A stretch of 64,000 nt of DNA, taken from Warburgia ugandensis. Taxonomy: Eukaryota > Streptophyta > Magnoliopsida > Canellales > Canellaceae. Location: positions 14,521,001 to 14,585,000 of the forward strand of contig CP141126.1 of assembly GCA_035236585.1 (NCBI GenBank), written 5' to 3'. The notes under the pieces are model-generated. The model saw only the letters and a list, made by a program, of their open reading frames with translations, searched no databases and was not told the DNA's origin. Shown here in pieces: positions 50,271-64,000 of this stretch (positions are counted from its first letter, which is position 1; each line of letters begins with the position of its first letter). Made by a program: the position numbers and the translations under genes.

Positions 50271-52635
50271 CGGGATTGCAAGCCTGGGTTTTGCTAAACC
50301 GCTTTTCGAAGTTTCTCTAATAAAAAATAAGCACTGCTGGTACAACCGCGATAACACCACTACTTTTGGATGATGGGCCCACTGTACAAGTGATCCTGAT
50401 CGTTCATCTTACACCCCTTGTCTTGGATATCTACCGTCGCAAATCCATGCCAAAAGGGTTCATGTAGTATCCAAGAAATGGTACTTTTAGTGTTGCTAGA
50501 CATGGACGGTCAGATGATCTTTATAGGCAACGGTTTACATTAAAAAAAAAACGCCATCGCTTTAATGCAACTAAATCTCTTTGGCATAGCTTTTGCACCA
50601 ATAGATTTTCGAGATTAGAAGATCAGGCCAACGGTGCAGATCAACGGTATAGTGAAACCTACTATGCAAAAGTAAAGGATTTTGTTTTTGGATAGTGATT
50701 AATGGGTTAGGGTAAAAGTTGTCGTGATTTGAATTTGAGGTCAAGGGTACGGAAACAGTCTCTTGCAAATATACAAAATAAGGCTGGCTACTATAGGCCC
50801 TTGTGGTTCACTCCTTCCCTAGATCCCGCATATGCGGGAGCTTTGTGCATGAGGACTGTCCCTTTTGTGTTTTTGGCTAATGGTTAATGATATATTATGC
50901 CTTGTTAGACCCTCACTAAATAATATCAACTCGCTTGGCCCTTGAACATTCCAAACTATTCATAATATTACTCTTTTGGCTGGCGTCCAAAACTCTCACC
51001 CACTGGATGACCTGCATGTTTTTCAAATAACCTAATTGTTTATAAATATCAACCTTGACTTAGCATGCCATAATTCATAATTCTCATCTATTAGATAATT
51101 GTGCCAATTATAGCTCTATAAGGTGGACTTTTTGAAGCCTATTCTTGGGTGAAAATTTTGGATCATCACCCATCTAAATCAAGGGTAACATTATAAACAA
51201 TAAAAGCCCGTCTAGAGTTACTGCTATTCATACCATTCAACAAGGAGCTGAAGAGGAAAATCAAGGAGCACGTATATCATGTGTGGGTAAATTTTTCTCA
51301 TTTTTTGAGTGATCTACTCCTTTCATTGGCTTAGCCCTCTCCCAAGATTGGGAGTACCCAAATCTCATCCAACAAGTGGCTCTAAGGTGGGCTGCCTCCT
51401 CTTGAAGTGTGGATGGTGTTAACAAAATATGGAATCTCTATTAGGCCTACCTCAAAAATATCTATTGGATGGGATTTTTAAAAACCCCTCATCTTGGGAG
51501 AGGGCAAATCCAAATGAATAAAATGGATCACACAAAAATTGTGGGTGAGGGCGTGCATGTCAAAACATTGCCCCCATATAATCTACAGGGCATGTTATGC
51601 ACATGCACCATAGGAACCTATGGCAATAATTGGCTCTGGTCTATGATCAACCCCTACACTTTAAACGTGGTTTGTATATAGCCCTTCAAATTCATTTCAT
51701 TGGTGAGTGGTCCTCTAACTTCTAAAGTAGTTGTTCTATGAGTCCCTTGGGAAAGTAATTAGTTGAATGACCAAACTACCCCCAATGAGAGTAAATACTA
51801 ACAATTTGCAGCATTAATGACTTGCAAAAATATCATTTTAAAAGTTGGGGGCAACTTATGAATAAATTGAATTTGGGGTGCTACATACAACTCGTATCTA
51901 AAATGCAAAGGCTATTTGCAAAGCAAAGCCCTAAGAATGCTTATAACATTATTTCAACCTAGGTTTCTAAAGAACTAAATCATTTACCTTTTTGGTCTAT
52001 CTTTGGATAGTTAGGCTCAATAATTCTCATCTATTCAATAATCCTGACAACTCCTGCTCTTTGTTATAAAATGGATGATAAAACTTTTTACTATCCATTT
52101 AACAAGTCAATAAACTAGTTGTTAGGGTAATCTGATGGATAAGAATTATGAAACATAACCTATCTAAGTCAAGGGCAACATTGAGAGTGATCCAGATCTT
52201 TAGAAATATATGCCTAAATGGAGCTAAACCCCTATTATCATTTATTGAGGGATTCATGAACAAGGGCTACACATACATCAATGTCGTAATTAAAATAAAA
52301 AGAAAATTGCCTTCAAGAAGTGCACTACTACTCAAAGGAGGAATCTTATATTCCTACCCTCTTTAAATGAAGTTTATACAAAGGGACACCTAGAGTTTTA
52401 ACCCTCTTGTTAAGGTTTAACTAGTTAATTTATTTTTTTAAGTTATGTCTTAAAAAAAAAAAGACCGCAAAGTTTGAGAGAGAGAAAGTTTACAGTATTT
52501 TAGTCAAGTTTTAGGTTACTTGATCTTGTCCTAGTTTACTCAGCCTTAGTTTGGCTAGAGCTAGCCTAATCAACTACATATTGAGTTTAAAATCTTGTTT
52601 TTTGCTTGATCTAGCTCAATCTTATGCTATGTCAG
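50271..52635. other. AT-rich repeat region left of the solo LTR
   Basis: Contains SINE copy 11. A segment around 51060-51200 (AATTCTCATCTATTAGATAA, CAAGGGTAACATT) recurs diverged around 52010-52190 (AATTCTCATCTATTCAATAA, CAAGGGCAACATT), so part of it is an old duplication about 950 bases apart. No gene is seen. Confidence 0.5.
50706..50866 (+). mobile_element. Au-type SINE copy 11
   Basis: Starts at GGGTAAAAGTTGTCG (head truncated), then CTCTTGCAAATATACAAAAT core and ATATGCGGGAGCTTTGTGCA tail. Flanks GTTTTTGGATAGTGATTAATG and GTTTTTGGCTAATGGTTAATG may be a diverged target-site duplication. Confidence 0.85.
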
Positions 52636-55509
52636 TGTGACGACCCAGGTTTTTAAAATACATTTTCATAAATATTTGCAAAGGTAGGGCCCTGATTTTG
52701 AAACTCTTTTAAAATACAAACAGTGGAAACATATTTTCTTTGAAATTGATTTGTCAAAAACCCAAGTGTCACCTCAAATTACTTATCATATATAGATTTT
52801 TGTATAAAATAAAATTTTCAATTGAATAACAATAAAAATACTTATATTAAAATCAGGATCAATCTAATGGTTCACATACACAGCCCCGGTAGTCATTACA
52901 TACCTTGTCCAAATATTACAATCTAAATTACAAAACAATCAATATAATCTTCTTCAAAATAAATACCCTAAGTAGTAGTTCAGTGATGATTATCCTCAAG
53001 TCTTGAGCTTTCAATCTTCCATAATTGTATATGAAATATTATAAACATTCAAATATTTACAATATCTCAACAAGCTATGCTTAGTAGGGGATTTAAGAAA
53101 TATAATTAGTATATCTCAAAATCAATAGTTCTTTATATCCATGATATAAATCAATTTATACAATTGGATAACCATTTCATCCTTCACTCATCATATGAAT
53201 TTTATGTATATATTACATATAAATAAAACCACTAAAAATCGTGAACATAGTCAATATCATCAATAATATCTCCTTTCCAAACTGATTTCAATATTAATAC
53301 TAGGTGTTAATATATAATCATACCGTATTAGGAATCATCCTTCAATATAATATCGAAAATAACTTTTATCGGGCATCTCATTATGCCATAAAATATGGCA
53401 TTTCATCATGTCATAACATAATGCATCTTATTATATCGTAACATAAGGCATCTCATCATGCCATAATTAATTGCATCATAATGCAAAAGAATCTTAAGAA
53501 CCACCATGCTTGTAGTCTTAATCCGTACAGCGCGACTGGATAACTACTCAATAACCCACTGATACCACGGTGAAAAATACAGATCCATGTTCGTATGGGG
53601 GAACCATGGTTATCACAGTGGCGGCCTTTCCATACTTGCCTCACCTAACATGTTGCCTCTCTTTGGGCACGGTATCATCATCATAATCAATTTTGGAGAG
53701 CGGGTGGCCAAACCCTCTCTCCTAGCATTGCCATCCCCAGGTATAAGCCTGTCTTGAAACAAAATCACAAGCCTTTATACTTGTATGGAAAATAATATTT
53801 CATACTTACAAACTGTGTGTCTGATTATAATAGGACATGCCTATAACTTATTTCCATTAAGATTTGATGGTCCAACTTATATAGTTCAAATATTCTCATC
53901 TACTCATTAAGTAATTTCATAATTACTTAATCAATCACTTTGTATCCATTTAAATGTCATTTGTTGTCATAAGTAATTTTATAATACTCAATCAATCACT
54001 TTATATTCATTTCAACATTATTTGTTGATTCATAAACAATTCTAAGGCTTTTATAATCAATCTATAGTTATCAGAATAAGATTGTGTGTAAAATACATGT
54101 ATATTCTATATTGAATATATCCTTAAGGTCCGCATACCTTTACTTTCAACAATCGATCTATAAGATCTTAAGTCATTTTATCAAAATTAAGGGCATAGAT
54201 CTAAATCTATCCCAAATTAGCCACATCAAGCTATTCATTTCTCATGATCTTATCATTAGATCATCATCCATATTGAGTCAAAGTTTCTGATCATCCTTGA
54301 TCAATCTGATCAAGGAGATTATTATGTATTTTTACAGATTTTGTTACTTTTAATGGTCAAGATCTTAAGATCTGCCAAATTAGTTATATCCAATCCGTTT
54401 ATTTAAGTTATCACATTATTAAATCGCTAATGGATCATAATCCTAAGGTCTGATCATGTCCAATTTGACTGATCTTGGGGATTAGTACCACTTTTTATAA
54501 TTTATAGTGAATAAAACCTAATTTTTATGTTTTTATTAGATTCTAATCTTCACCAAGAATCCAGATCTTCTTTTCGATCTTGATTTAGAGTTAAAATGAG
54601 CCTAGAATTAGAATTTTAAGTTTTCAGTAAAAAATAAGGGCCTAGATTCAATCTAGGTTATAAGGATCGACGAGTTGGTCAGCTGCCCACCCCAGTTACT
54701 GGTGATTGCCGGTGTATTGGGAGGGGTGACATGGGATAGGCGAGATGGTTCGATCTGAACTGTCAAATCATCTTTTCCCTGATCCTCCTAGATCTAACCA
54801 CGTTAAGGGCCCAGATTTCATCCCCCATGGTTTTTGGGCCCCATCATCTCATACAACGGCTCATAGTTTTCATCTGAGCCTGGTAAGATGGGATCTTAAC
54901 CTTACATGCCAGATTCGTCATCTCCGATGGATCTACAGTTGGGGAGACCCCTAGGAGGTCAGAGATCTCCCTTGGAAGACTGGTAATGAAGGGGAGAAAG
55001 AGGGAACCTACTTGGATCTTGTTTGGAGCAGAGAATAGCCACCAGAAAGATATAATCCTGTTGAATATTGAAGCCCTAACCGGACAGCTAGGGTTTCTAT
55101 AATTCTTATTGTGGGGGTGTTTGTTGGAGCCATAGAAGAAATAAGGAGAGGGGAATTGCAGAGGAGAGTGCTAGGAATCAAATTCTAGGAACTTGGACCG
55201 GTGTCATTGCCGAGGGAAGCTGGAAAATGGAGGATAACCATTATGGGTTGTCGGAGTTACTGTTTTTCAATGATTTCACTGGTGAATACACCCACGATCA
55301 ATCTGAAATCTTGGGGATTTTACAGATTAGGTCAGCCCGAATCCATCCAATAGTGGAGATTGAAATGCATAAGCTAAAATAAAATGACTAATTGGGTTAG
55401 GGTTTTCAGGCAGAAACCCTAGTCTTCTAGGGACCACGTGTTCGCAGACGCGCTCGATACCCCATGAGGGAATATTCCCTCCGTTGCGTCCGCATATGCG
55501 CTCTGCAGT

Positions 55510-55558
<49 letters not shown>

Positions 55559-56016
55559 GAATTTCGTGTGAATAGTGGGAGGGGTATTTATAGGGCTGTT
55601 TTTGAATTATTTTAATTAAAATTTCTATTGTTTCTAAAAAAATAATTTTTATTCTTTTCTTATTAAAATCAAAAGAGATTTATCATCATGTTTATTCTTT
55701 ATCATTGATAATTCTTGTGCTTGCTGTCCCCCAGCTCAGCTAACTTTTGTGGATCCCAAACAAAAGTGGAATGACCATTTTACCCCTATGGGTAAATATA
55801 AATTCACAAAAATTAAGAAAAATAGTGATATTTCACCCGAGCTCAGATTTCAGCGTGCTTACAGTCATTCTAACCAATTTTCCAAGTATGATTCCAAATA
55901 TCTATATTTTAAGGCTTGATTCTTTTTTAAAAATAATAATAGTCTATTGAATATAATATTCTACCTCGATTTTCGTAAATATTCTAATTAATTCCAAAAA
56001 AATTGGGGTTTTCACA
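52636..56016. mobile_element. Solo LTR, probably Ty3/gypsy Tat/Ogre-like fossil
   Basis: A 3381-base noncoding block begins TGTGACGACCCAGG and ends GGGGTTTTCACA, the terminal style of the long LTRs of Tat/Ogre-type elements. The flanks are GTCAG on the left and GTCAA on the right, a near-perfect 5-base duplication. No internal coding region and no second LTR are seen, so it looks like the product of LTR-LTR recombination. It contains a (GA)n tract at 55512-55554. The single-base mismatch in the duplication suggests it is not very young. The clade is inferred from end motifs only. Confidence 0.75.
55512..55554. repeat. (AG)n microsatellite, 43 bases
   Basis: A perfect AG tract inside the solo LTR. 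Confidence 0.95.
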
Positions 56017-56218
56017 GTCAATTAGCTAGATTTTGCAAAAATGTTAAGAAAGCTAGGGTGAACTTCACATGAGCTATGGTAAATTGATCATGTTTGACCA
56101 AAATTTATATGAATATTTAATACTAAAATAATCTACATTTATGCCCAATTATTGTGAAACTTGTGTTGGCCTGAAGTAATAGCCTCTAAGAGCATCTTTG
56201 TGGACCTACATTACAAGC

Positions 56219-56320
56219 CATGGAGAACTTGTTTGTAAACCCTTTTATGCATACCATGGAGAACTTGTTTGTAAACCTTTTTATACATACCATGGAGAAT
56301 ATTTGTGGGCATTCTTTACT
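56219..56320. repeat. 36-base tandem repeat, about 2.8 copies
   Basis: CATGGAGAACTTGTTTGTAA plus the following 16 bases occur at 56219 and 56255, with a partial third copy from 56291. The first two differ at two or three positions. Confidence 0.9.
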
Positions 56321-56409
56321 TGTCATGAAGCCAATTTTGTGGTATTCCTTATGATGGAACACTTTTGTAGGTTCATTTTGCATTGTGAAGACATTTGTGG
56401 GCCTTCCAT

Positions 56410-56935
56410 AGCTTTATTTTGAAAATGGGTGTGGATAGCTTTTATGTCTCATAATGGAAACAACTTCTTATTTGAAAATATGTGTGAATACTTCTATCCC
56501 CTAGCATGTGGCATGCAAATAGCTTCTCATTTGAACTGTGTGTGAATAGCTTCTAGAGTCCATCATGTAAATAACTTCTTATTTGAAAATGTATGCTAAT
56601 AACTTCAGGATTTTATCATATGATAGCTTTCATTTGAAAATGGGTGTGGATAGCTTATAAGTCCCATCGCATATATGTCTTCTTATTTGAAAATGTGTGT
56701 GAATAGCTTATGAATCCTACCATGTAAATAGCTTTCACTTGAAACTTAGTGTGTATAGCTTTTATGACTCAATTATGTGAATAAGTCAAGGTCCTACCAC
56801 GTAAGCAACTTTCATTTAAAAATTGACGTGGGTCCTATCATGTAAATAACTTTTATTTGAAAATGGGCATAGATAGCTATAGGGCTCACTGTATTATATC
56901 TTCTTACTTGAATGCAGGTGGATAGTGTGGGCTTA
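56410..56935. repeat. Degenerate 50-60 base minisatellite, about ten units
   Basis: Units carry TTTGAAAATGTGTGTGAATA or a variant, then GCTT...ATGA/GTCC, then CATGTAAATAGCTTC. Anchor positions are near 56420, 56474, 56534, 56585, 56635, 56687, 56739, 56817, 56860 and 56910. Spacing varies with small gains and losses, so the array is old. It is noncoding. Confidence 0.85.
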
Positions 56936-58746
56936 TGCATGGGATGAGGATTTTGGGATCCAAAACACATACCCCTATTTGTGGTGGTATAGTTACACCT
57001 TTGAAGATAAAAAGTATGGTTTTGAGTCTCTAACTGTGTCTTTTGCTTAGACCAAGTGCTAAGCTAGGTTCACTAAGTTTTCAAATTAATCTTAGGTCTA
57101 ATTTAATAATTCCTAGTCTACAGTGGTACAATAATATTGTCATTCTATGGTTCTACACTCCTTAAGACCCGGGTGGTATTGTCATGCCACCTCTCTATAA
57201 TCAAACACTCATTTAACTTGTTTTTATCCAACTATGTGTTTTTAAGGGGGTGAGTCCTTAACTAGGTGCTTTGGATTGACCATACTTAAGAAAAAAAACA
57301 AAAAAGTAAAGGCTTAGTGGTCTACCGAGCCATAAGGTCTTAAATCTTTAACCAGGCTTCTTTAAATAAAGATAAACCATAGAACTTAAATGTGATTCAT
57401 GTGATGCAATAGGTTCAAGGTGGTTAGTAGACTTGTAGGTTTATGCTACCGCTAAGAGCTAACTAATTACCTTACAAGGCATAATGCATATGATGTGAAT
57501 ACTAAATTTTTAATAATAAGGTAAAAAAGCAGGTGGAGTTGGTGTATCAACCTCTTAGTAAATATTTGTCATAATCCTCTAAAAAGTAAGTTGTCAAATG
57601 TATCAAGGAACATCTTACTAGGCCACCTTATACATAAGATTATATGCTTAGATGTGGTATGATGGATGTTATAGGTTGTTGGACCCCATCTCCATTATCT
57701 TATGCTCCCATTTTGGTGATAACATGTATCTTCTATTGGTGGTCTCTGTTCTCTGCATGTGAGGTCAATACTATTAGACATCACAAGGTTCTAAACACCC
57801 AATTCTTAGCCTTCAAACTGACTCTTGTGAGAAAAAATGGGAATGGATGCATTCAACCTATGGAATTTAACCATTTGTTCAATGCAAGTTTTGGTCTTTG
57901 GCTCATCAATAGTACAATCTTGCTTATTAGTCTATGTTACCATACACTTGGCCACACATTGTTTGCCTGCTTGTGGAGAACATGCGAAGGCACGTAGTGA
58001 GAAGAGGGACCCCCACATCATATAACTGCTTTTCTTGTAGCCCATTGCTCATGTGGAAATAGGTTGACATTCATATAATTTGTTTGTTATCCTTCAAATT
58101 GTTAGCAATGTCTTTTCTTGCCGTCTGTATTGTGCTTAAGTAACTTAGAGCTTGCTGTTTGTGATTATTGTCTACTTTGGCGTCTTGAAATTTCAGAAGT
58201 TGTTCTTCATTGCTGTAACACAAAAAAATGATTCTTGTCCTTTTGGAAATTGCTTCTTGCTACCTATAGATGTAATACATGATTCTTTTTGCCCTAGCTT
58301 GGAAGAAGGATTCTCTCTTGCTCCAACTGGGGAGCTGAATTATGTGTCAATCTCATGACTTTGAAGGAGTTTTAATCATCTTATTTGATTGCAGAGCAGC
58401 CCACAATTATACAGAATCAAGCCTTCTTCCCTCTACATCGGAGATTCCTCCTGAGGGGACAAATGAAGCTCTGCCTATATCAACTAGTAAAAGTGCCGAG
58501 GAAGATTCAGAAGATTGACAGCTAGAGAAAGCGAAAGCGAGATGAAAGGAAACATGAGATGCGCAAGGAAAAGAAGCATGTAAAGAGCAAAAAAATTGCG
58601 GTCCCATAATTCTAGTGGCAAGAGGGAACACGAGTGAGAAGGATAAGGAGTGATTGTGACTGATCTTATCAGGGGCCCCAATTATCTCATGCTCGTGTAT
58701 TCTTATTCATTCACAGTATTGACAGAAAATGCATTGTCGGTGCACG

Positions 58747-58748
<2 letters not shown>
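56936..58748. other. Unassigned AT-rich DNA
   Basis: No gene, SINE or clear repeat recognised. The 117-codon open frame at 57644-57997 matches no family known to me and is not convincingly coding. Confidence 0.45.

Positions 58749-58778
<30 letters not shown>
58749..58778. repeat. (TC)15 microsatellite
   Basis: A perfect 30-base TC tract about 75 bases left of SINE copy 12. Confidence 0.95.
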
Positions 58779-58782
<4 letters not shown>

Positions 58783-58853
58783 GAACTCACAAGAACCTTA
58801 CTCCATTACGATGGTCCAAACAAAAATTAAATAGGATCTAGTCGACTGTGGGT

Positions 58854-59041
58854 GAAGGGAGCCTTGGTGCAATGGTAAAGTTGTCATAGTGGTGACCTTG
58901 AGCTCAGGAGTTTAAGGCGTGGAAACAACCTCTTGCAAAAATACAAGGTAAGGCTGCTTACTATAGACCCTTGTGGTCGACCCCTTCCTTGAACCACGCA
59001 TAGGTGGGAGCTTTGTGTGCTAGGGCTGCCCTTTTATTTGC
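58854..59041 (+). mobile_element. Au-type SINE copy 12, full length
   Basis: GGGAGCCTTGGTGCAATGGT head, CCTCTTGCAAAAATACAAGG core and AGGGCTGCCCTTTTA tail. TCGACTGTGGGT repeats exactly at 58842-58853 and 59042-59053. Confidence 0.95.
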
Positions 59042-59186
59042 TCGACTGTGGGTATTTGCATGTATTTAACTCAGTACCTTTTATTGGGAGAGTGGTGTCA
59101 ATGTCCACCAGAGAAACAAAAAGAATGCTGGGGAGACTCCTTGTCATCTCCTCACGTTTATTTACTCCTTGCATATTTCCAAGCAA

Positions 59187-59289
59187 AAGATTCTAAGAAG
59201 CCAAGCCTTGGCACAACAGTAGAGTTGTCATTGTGTGACTTGGAGGTCACAGGCTCAAGGCGTGAAAACATCCTTTTGGAAAGATGTAC
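59187..59289 (+). mobile_element. Au-type SINE copy 13, head only with target duplication
   Basis: GCCAAGCCTTGGCACAACAG through the B box (GGCTCAAGGCGTG) to ATCCTTTTGGAAAGATGTAC. The right half is absent, yet ATTTCCAAGCAA flanks both sides (59175-59186 and 59290-59301). This suggests the short form itself inserted. Confidence 0.85.
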
Positions 59290-59432
59290 ATTTCCAAGCA
59301 ACAAGAAAAACTAGAACAAAGAAAATGATGCAAAAACCAGCATGTTGGTCTCCAATTTATCGGATAAAGTAGAAAATCCTTACTCCCACCAAGTGTGTGT
59401 ACCTAGACCTATCTTGAAAGGAAAAGAGTAGT

Positions 59433-59562
59433 CCAGGTGCATGAAGAGTCAAACTACAATAGTACGTAGCCTTATCTTGCATTTTGGAAGAAATTGTTTT
59501 CATATCTTAACACTTTTAAGATCACACAACGACAACTCTATCATTGCGTGAGGGCTCTCTTT
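59433..59562 (-). mobile_element. Au-type SINE copy 14, diverged
   Basis: Reverse fragment: GTGCATGAAGAGTC, then TAGTACGTAGCCTTATCTTG, TTTGGAAGAAATTGTTTTC and a decayed head. It lacks the GGGGAAGGGGCGGACC block. Confidence 0.78.
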
Positions 59563-59586
59563 TAGGCGATTCTTGAAACAGTGGTG

Positions 59587-61978
<2,392 letters not shown>

Positions 61979-62433
61979 AAATACAAGTTAGGAAGACAAA
62001 GAGGTGGTGTGGGAATAAAGGCCGCAAAATATCTGCCACTTTCACAATAGCAACATCTACATTGTTATATTGTTTCTGCGATTTTAAGAATGAGTGGGTC
62101 GGTCAAGATCATACTTTAGTCAATGAAAGGCAACTACGTTTTGGCTTAATGCACTGGCTTTCCTGAATTTTCCATTTAGTATTAGTTTGACAGCCGAAGG
62201 TAATTTTTCAAATACCTACACCTCTAGATGCAAAGAAATTCAAATGGTATGCGTAACCAACTCATTTTCAGTCATCTCGTGTCAATTTTGGTCATCTCAA
62301 CTCGGGTGAAATCATGTGAAGCTAGATCCCATCTCAAGCACCACCTAACACCATAAGGTGGAGCATAAGAATGACCAGTTTGGCTCCCTAAACAAAGGAC
62401 TTGTGACTTCATAATAACAGTGTAAACTAGATA

Positions 62434-62598
62434 AGGCAACCCCAGTGCACGAAGCTCTAGCCTATGCGGGGTTTGAAGAAAGGGCAGACCACAAGGGCCT
62501 ATAGTATGCAGCCTTACTTTGTATTTTTGCAAGAAGTTGTTTCCACGCCTAAAGGTCATATGACGACAACTTTTACAATTGCCCCAAGGCTCCCCTTT
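62434..62598 (-). mobile_element. Au-type SINE copy 15
   Basis: Reverse copy, GGCAACCCCAGTGCACGAAG to CCCCAAGGCTCCCCTTT. It lost the B-box segment by a small internal deletion (CCACGCCTAAAGGTCA). Exact 18-base duplication AACAGTGTAAACTAGATA at 62416-62433 and 62599-62616. Confidence 0.95.
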
Positions 62599-62624
62599 AA
62601 CAGTGTAAACTAGATATTACATAT

Positions 62625-62812
62625 AAAAAGGGTAGCCCAGCGCACAAAACTCTCGCCTATGCAGGGTTAGGGAGACGGGTGGACCACAGAAGGTTTATAG
62701 TATGCATCATTACCTTGCATTTTGTAAGAGGCTATTTTCATACCTCCATCTCATGACCTCCAGATTAAATAACGACAACCTAACCAGTTGCGCCAAAGCT
62801 CCCCTTCTGAAT
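62625..62812 (-). mobile_element. Au-type SINE copy 16
   Basis: Reverse copy, AAAGGGTAGCCCAGCGCACA to CCAAAGCTCCCCTTC. Exact 14-base duplication TAGATATTACATAT at 62611-62624 and 62813-62826. The left one overlaps the right duplication of copy 15. Confidence 0.95.
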
Positions 62813-62836
62813 TAGATATTACATATGTTTTAATAG

Positions 62837-62990
62837 ATTAACGTTGTGTGACCTTGGGGTCATGGGTTCAAGGCGTGAAAACAGCCTCTTGCAAAATACA
62901 AGACAAAGCTATGTACTATTGATCCTTGTTGTCCGTCCCTTCCCTGGACTCTACATATGCGAGAGCTTTGTGCACCAAGACTACCCTTTT
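62837..62990 (+). mobile_element. Au-type SINE copy 17, 5' truncated
   Basis: Begins at ACGTTGTGTGACCTTGGGGT, without the first 30 or so bases and so without the A box. It ends at GACTACCCTTTT. Duplication ATATGTTTTAATAG (62823-62836) and ATATGTTTCAATAG (62991-63004), 13 of 14. It overlaps the right duplication of copy 16. Confidence 0.93.
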
Positions 62991-63281
62991 ATATGTTTCA
63001 ATAGTTCTGTGCCTCCCTGCCTATGATCGTCAGTGACAAGTGTCCCAAAGAACAAAAGCTACCTTTTCTCAATCATGGTAATTATGTTTTATAGATCAAA
63101 GTGATTAATCATATTTGAAATTGCTTAGATAAGTTCAAAATTAAAATTTATGACCATTGAATGCATTTAGACTATATTTTCTTGAGTCATAACAAGATCG
63201 TTCATTTCTATTTAATTTTTTAAGTTCTCAAAACAAGTGGCTAGGTTACTTAATTTTTATATGTTGCACACTATGAACATT

Positions 63282-63421
63282 GAAGGGAACCTTAGCGCAA
63301 TGGTAAAAGTTGTCGTTGTGTAATACAAAGTAAGGCTGACTATTATAAGCCCTTGTAATTTGCCTCTTCCCCGAACCCTGCATTGGTTGGAGCTTCGTGC
63401 ACTGGACCTGTCCTTTTTTTT
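63282..63421 (+). mobile_element. Au-type SINE copy 18, internal deletion including the B box
   Basis: GAAGGGAACCTTAGCGCAAT head, then a jump from GTCGTTGTGT to AATACAAAGTAAGGCTGAC, so the B box and part of the core are lost. The tail GGACCTGTCCTTTTTTT is present. No clear target-site duplication was found. Confidence 0.88.
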
Positions 63422-63828
63422 GTACATGATGAACAGCTCTAATCTTCCAAGGCAGCCTCTACTCCTTAGAAAGCTTATGTGCGTCCACTTCTAGGGCAAC
63501 TCTTTAAGAAAAAGTGAAAGAAAGTAATTTGGGAACGACCGAACCGAACCAATTGTAGCATATATTTTTACACAAAGCTTGAGCTTAAGAAACCTAAGAG
63601 CGCGGGGGGACACTGTTTCAGGCGATCCAGATAACATTGTAGAGGACCACCAAAGCTGCACCATTCTTTGCCTCTCCCATCATTTGGGACAACCGACGGG
63701 TCAGCTGCCAACTCACATTGTCTCTCTTTTTCTCTTTTTCAGAAGGAAAAGGGGGAAGGCAAGCGAAGAACCAAAACCGGCACTTTTTCTTGTGCCGCTG
63801 CACTCCAAGTCTCATTTATTAACTGCAA

Positions 63829-63837
63829 AAACCCTAG
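63829..63837 (+). promoter_or_regulatory. Telo-box upstream of the AMMECR1-family gene
   Basis: AAACCCTAG lies 115 bases before the ATG at 63952. This motif is common in promoters and 5' UTRs of plant growth-related housekeeping genes. Confidence 0.55.
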
Positions 63838-63951
63838 AATCGGATCTTCAAAACTCTTTCTAATCATCGATTCGACGGTACTCCTGATTTATCGATCAAG
63901 AGCTTCGTTCCTTCTCTTTTCCTGTCTTTTCCCGATTTCTCGCGCTCGAAG

Positions 63952-64000
63952 ATGGTGTATGCAAATCGGGAAATGGTAGTATACTGCTTCGACACGCTTG
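63952..64000 (+). CDS. AMMECR1-family protein, first 16 codons
   Basis: The window ends inside exon 1. The readable residues are MVYANREMVVYCFDTL. This matches the N-terminus I remember for the plant AMMECR1 homologue (Arabidopsis At2g38710 begins similarly with ANREM and YCFDTL). AMMECR1 proteins are conserved from archaea to man, and their biochemical role is unsettled. Preceded by a telo-box and a pyrimidine-rich leader. The call rests on few residues but they are distinctive. Confidence 0.8.
   Translation, partial: MVYANREMVVYCFDTL

Larger units (their letters stand above)
63005..63951. other. Spacer and upstream region of the AMMECR1-family gene
   Basis: Contains SINE copy 18 and, from roughly 63700 on, the likely promoter and 5' UTR of the gene at 63952. 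No other gene is seen. Confidence 0.5.

Noticed and set aside
57644-57997. 117-codon open frame in the repeat region
   Set aside because: It lies in AT-rich DNA between tandem arrays and has no known motif.

Overview
This window reads as nuclear DNA of a flowering plant. Genes are split by GT-AG introns, some several kilobases long. Ribosomal-protein and housekeeping promoters carry AAACCCTA telo-boxes, and plant-only families are present (PPR-DYW, DUF295/F-box-like, plastid-type ABCB). Noncoding DNA is full of Au-type tRNA-derived SINEs, foldback elements and LTR-element fossils. The long introns and SINE load suggest a woody, perhaps early-diverging lineage (magnoliid or basal eudicot); that placement is a guess.

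Layout, left to right: (1) bases 1-16165, plus strand: the 3' part of a divergent SEC23-like COPII gene (8 exons visible). Its 9.8 kb intron holds an antisense Ty3/gypsy chromovirus fossil (3664-9117) and a dimeric tandem repeat. (2) 18070-25890, minus: a complete 10-exon ABCB29-type half-transporter (640 aa), convergent with SEC23. (3) 26236-28249, plus: a decayed PPR-DYW gene, head-to-head with ABCB29. (4) 28868-31825, minus: a complete RPS25 gene (108 aa). (5) 33508-36069, plus: a membrane-anchored IF1-like mitochondrial protein (109 aa). (6) 39212-39895, minus: a small one-pass membrane protein (89 aa) with a paired G-box promoter. (7) 43596-44400, plus: a DUF295/F-box-like relic. (8) 45787-50198, minus: a second, soluble IF1 ATPase-inhibitor gene (86 aa) with a 4 kb intron. 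(9) 50.3-63.9 kb: a gene-free repeat region with a 3.4 kb solo LTR, minisatellites, a 121-nt (TC)n tract and a cluster of SINEs. (10) 63952 to the end, plus: the first codons of an AMMECR1-family gene.

There is no operon-like logic. The intact genes are housekeeping (ER export, plastid transport, translation, mitochondrial bioenergetics). The only clear functional link is the pair of IF1-family paralogues, which share an identical intron position. I counted 18 copies of one SINE family, many with visible target-site duplications. The most unusual structures are a chain of three SINEs with overlapping target duplications (62416-63004), a perfect G-box inverted repeat (40022-40060), a dimeric tandem repeat (2531-3258) and the IF1 pair. 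I found no clearly new biological system. Exon coordinates were read by eye and splice junctions are unconfirmed by transcripts.
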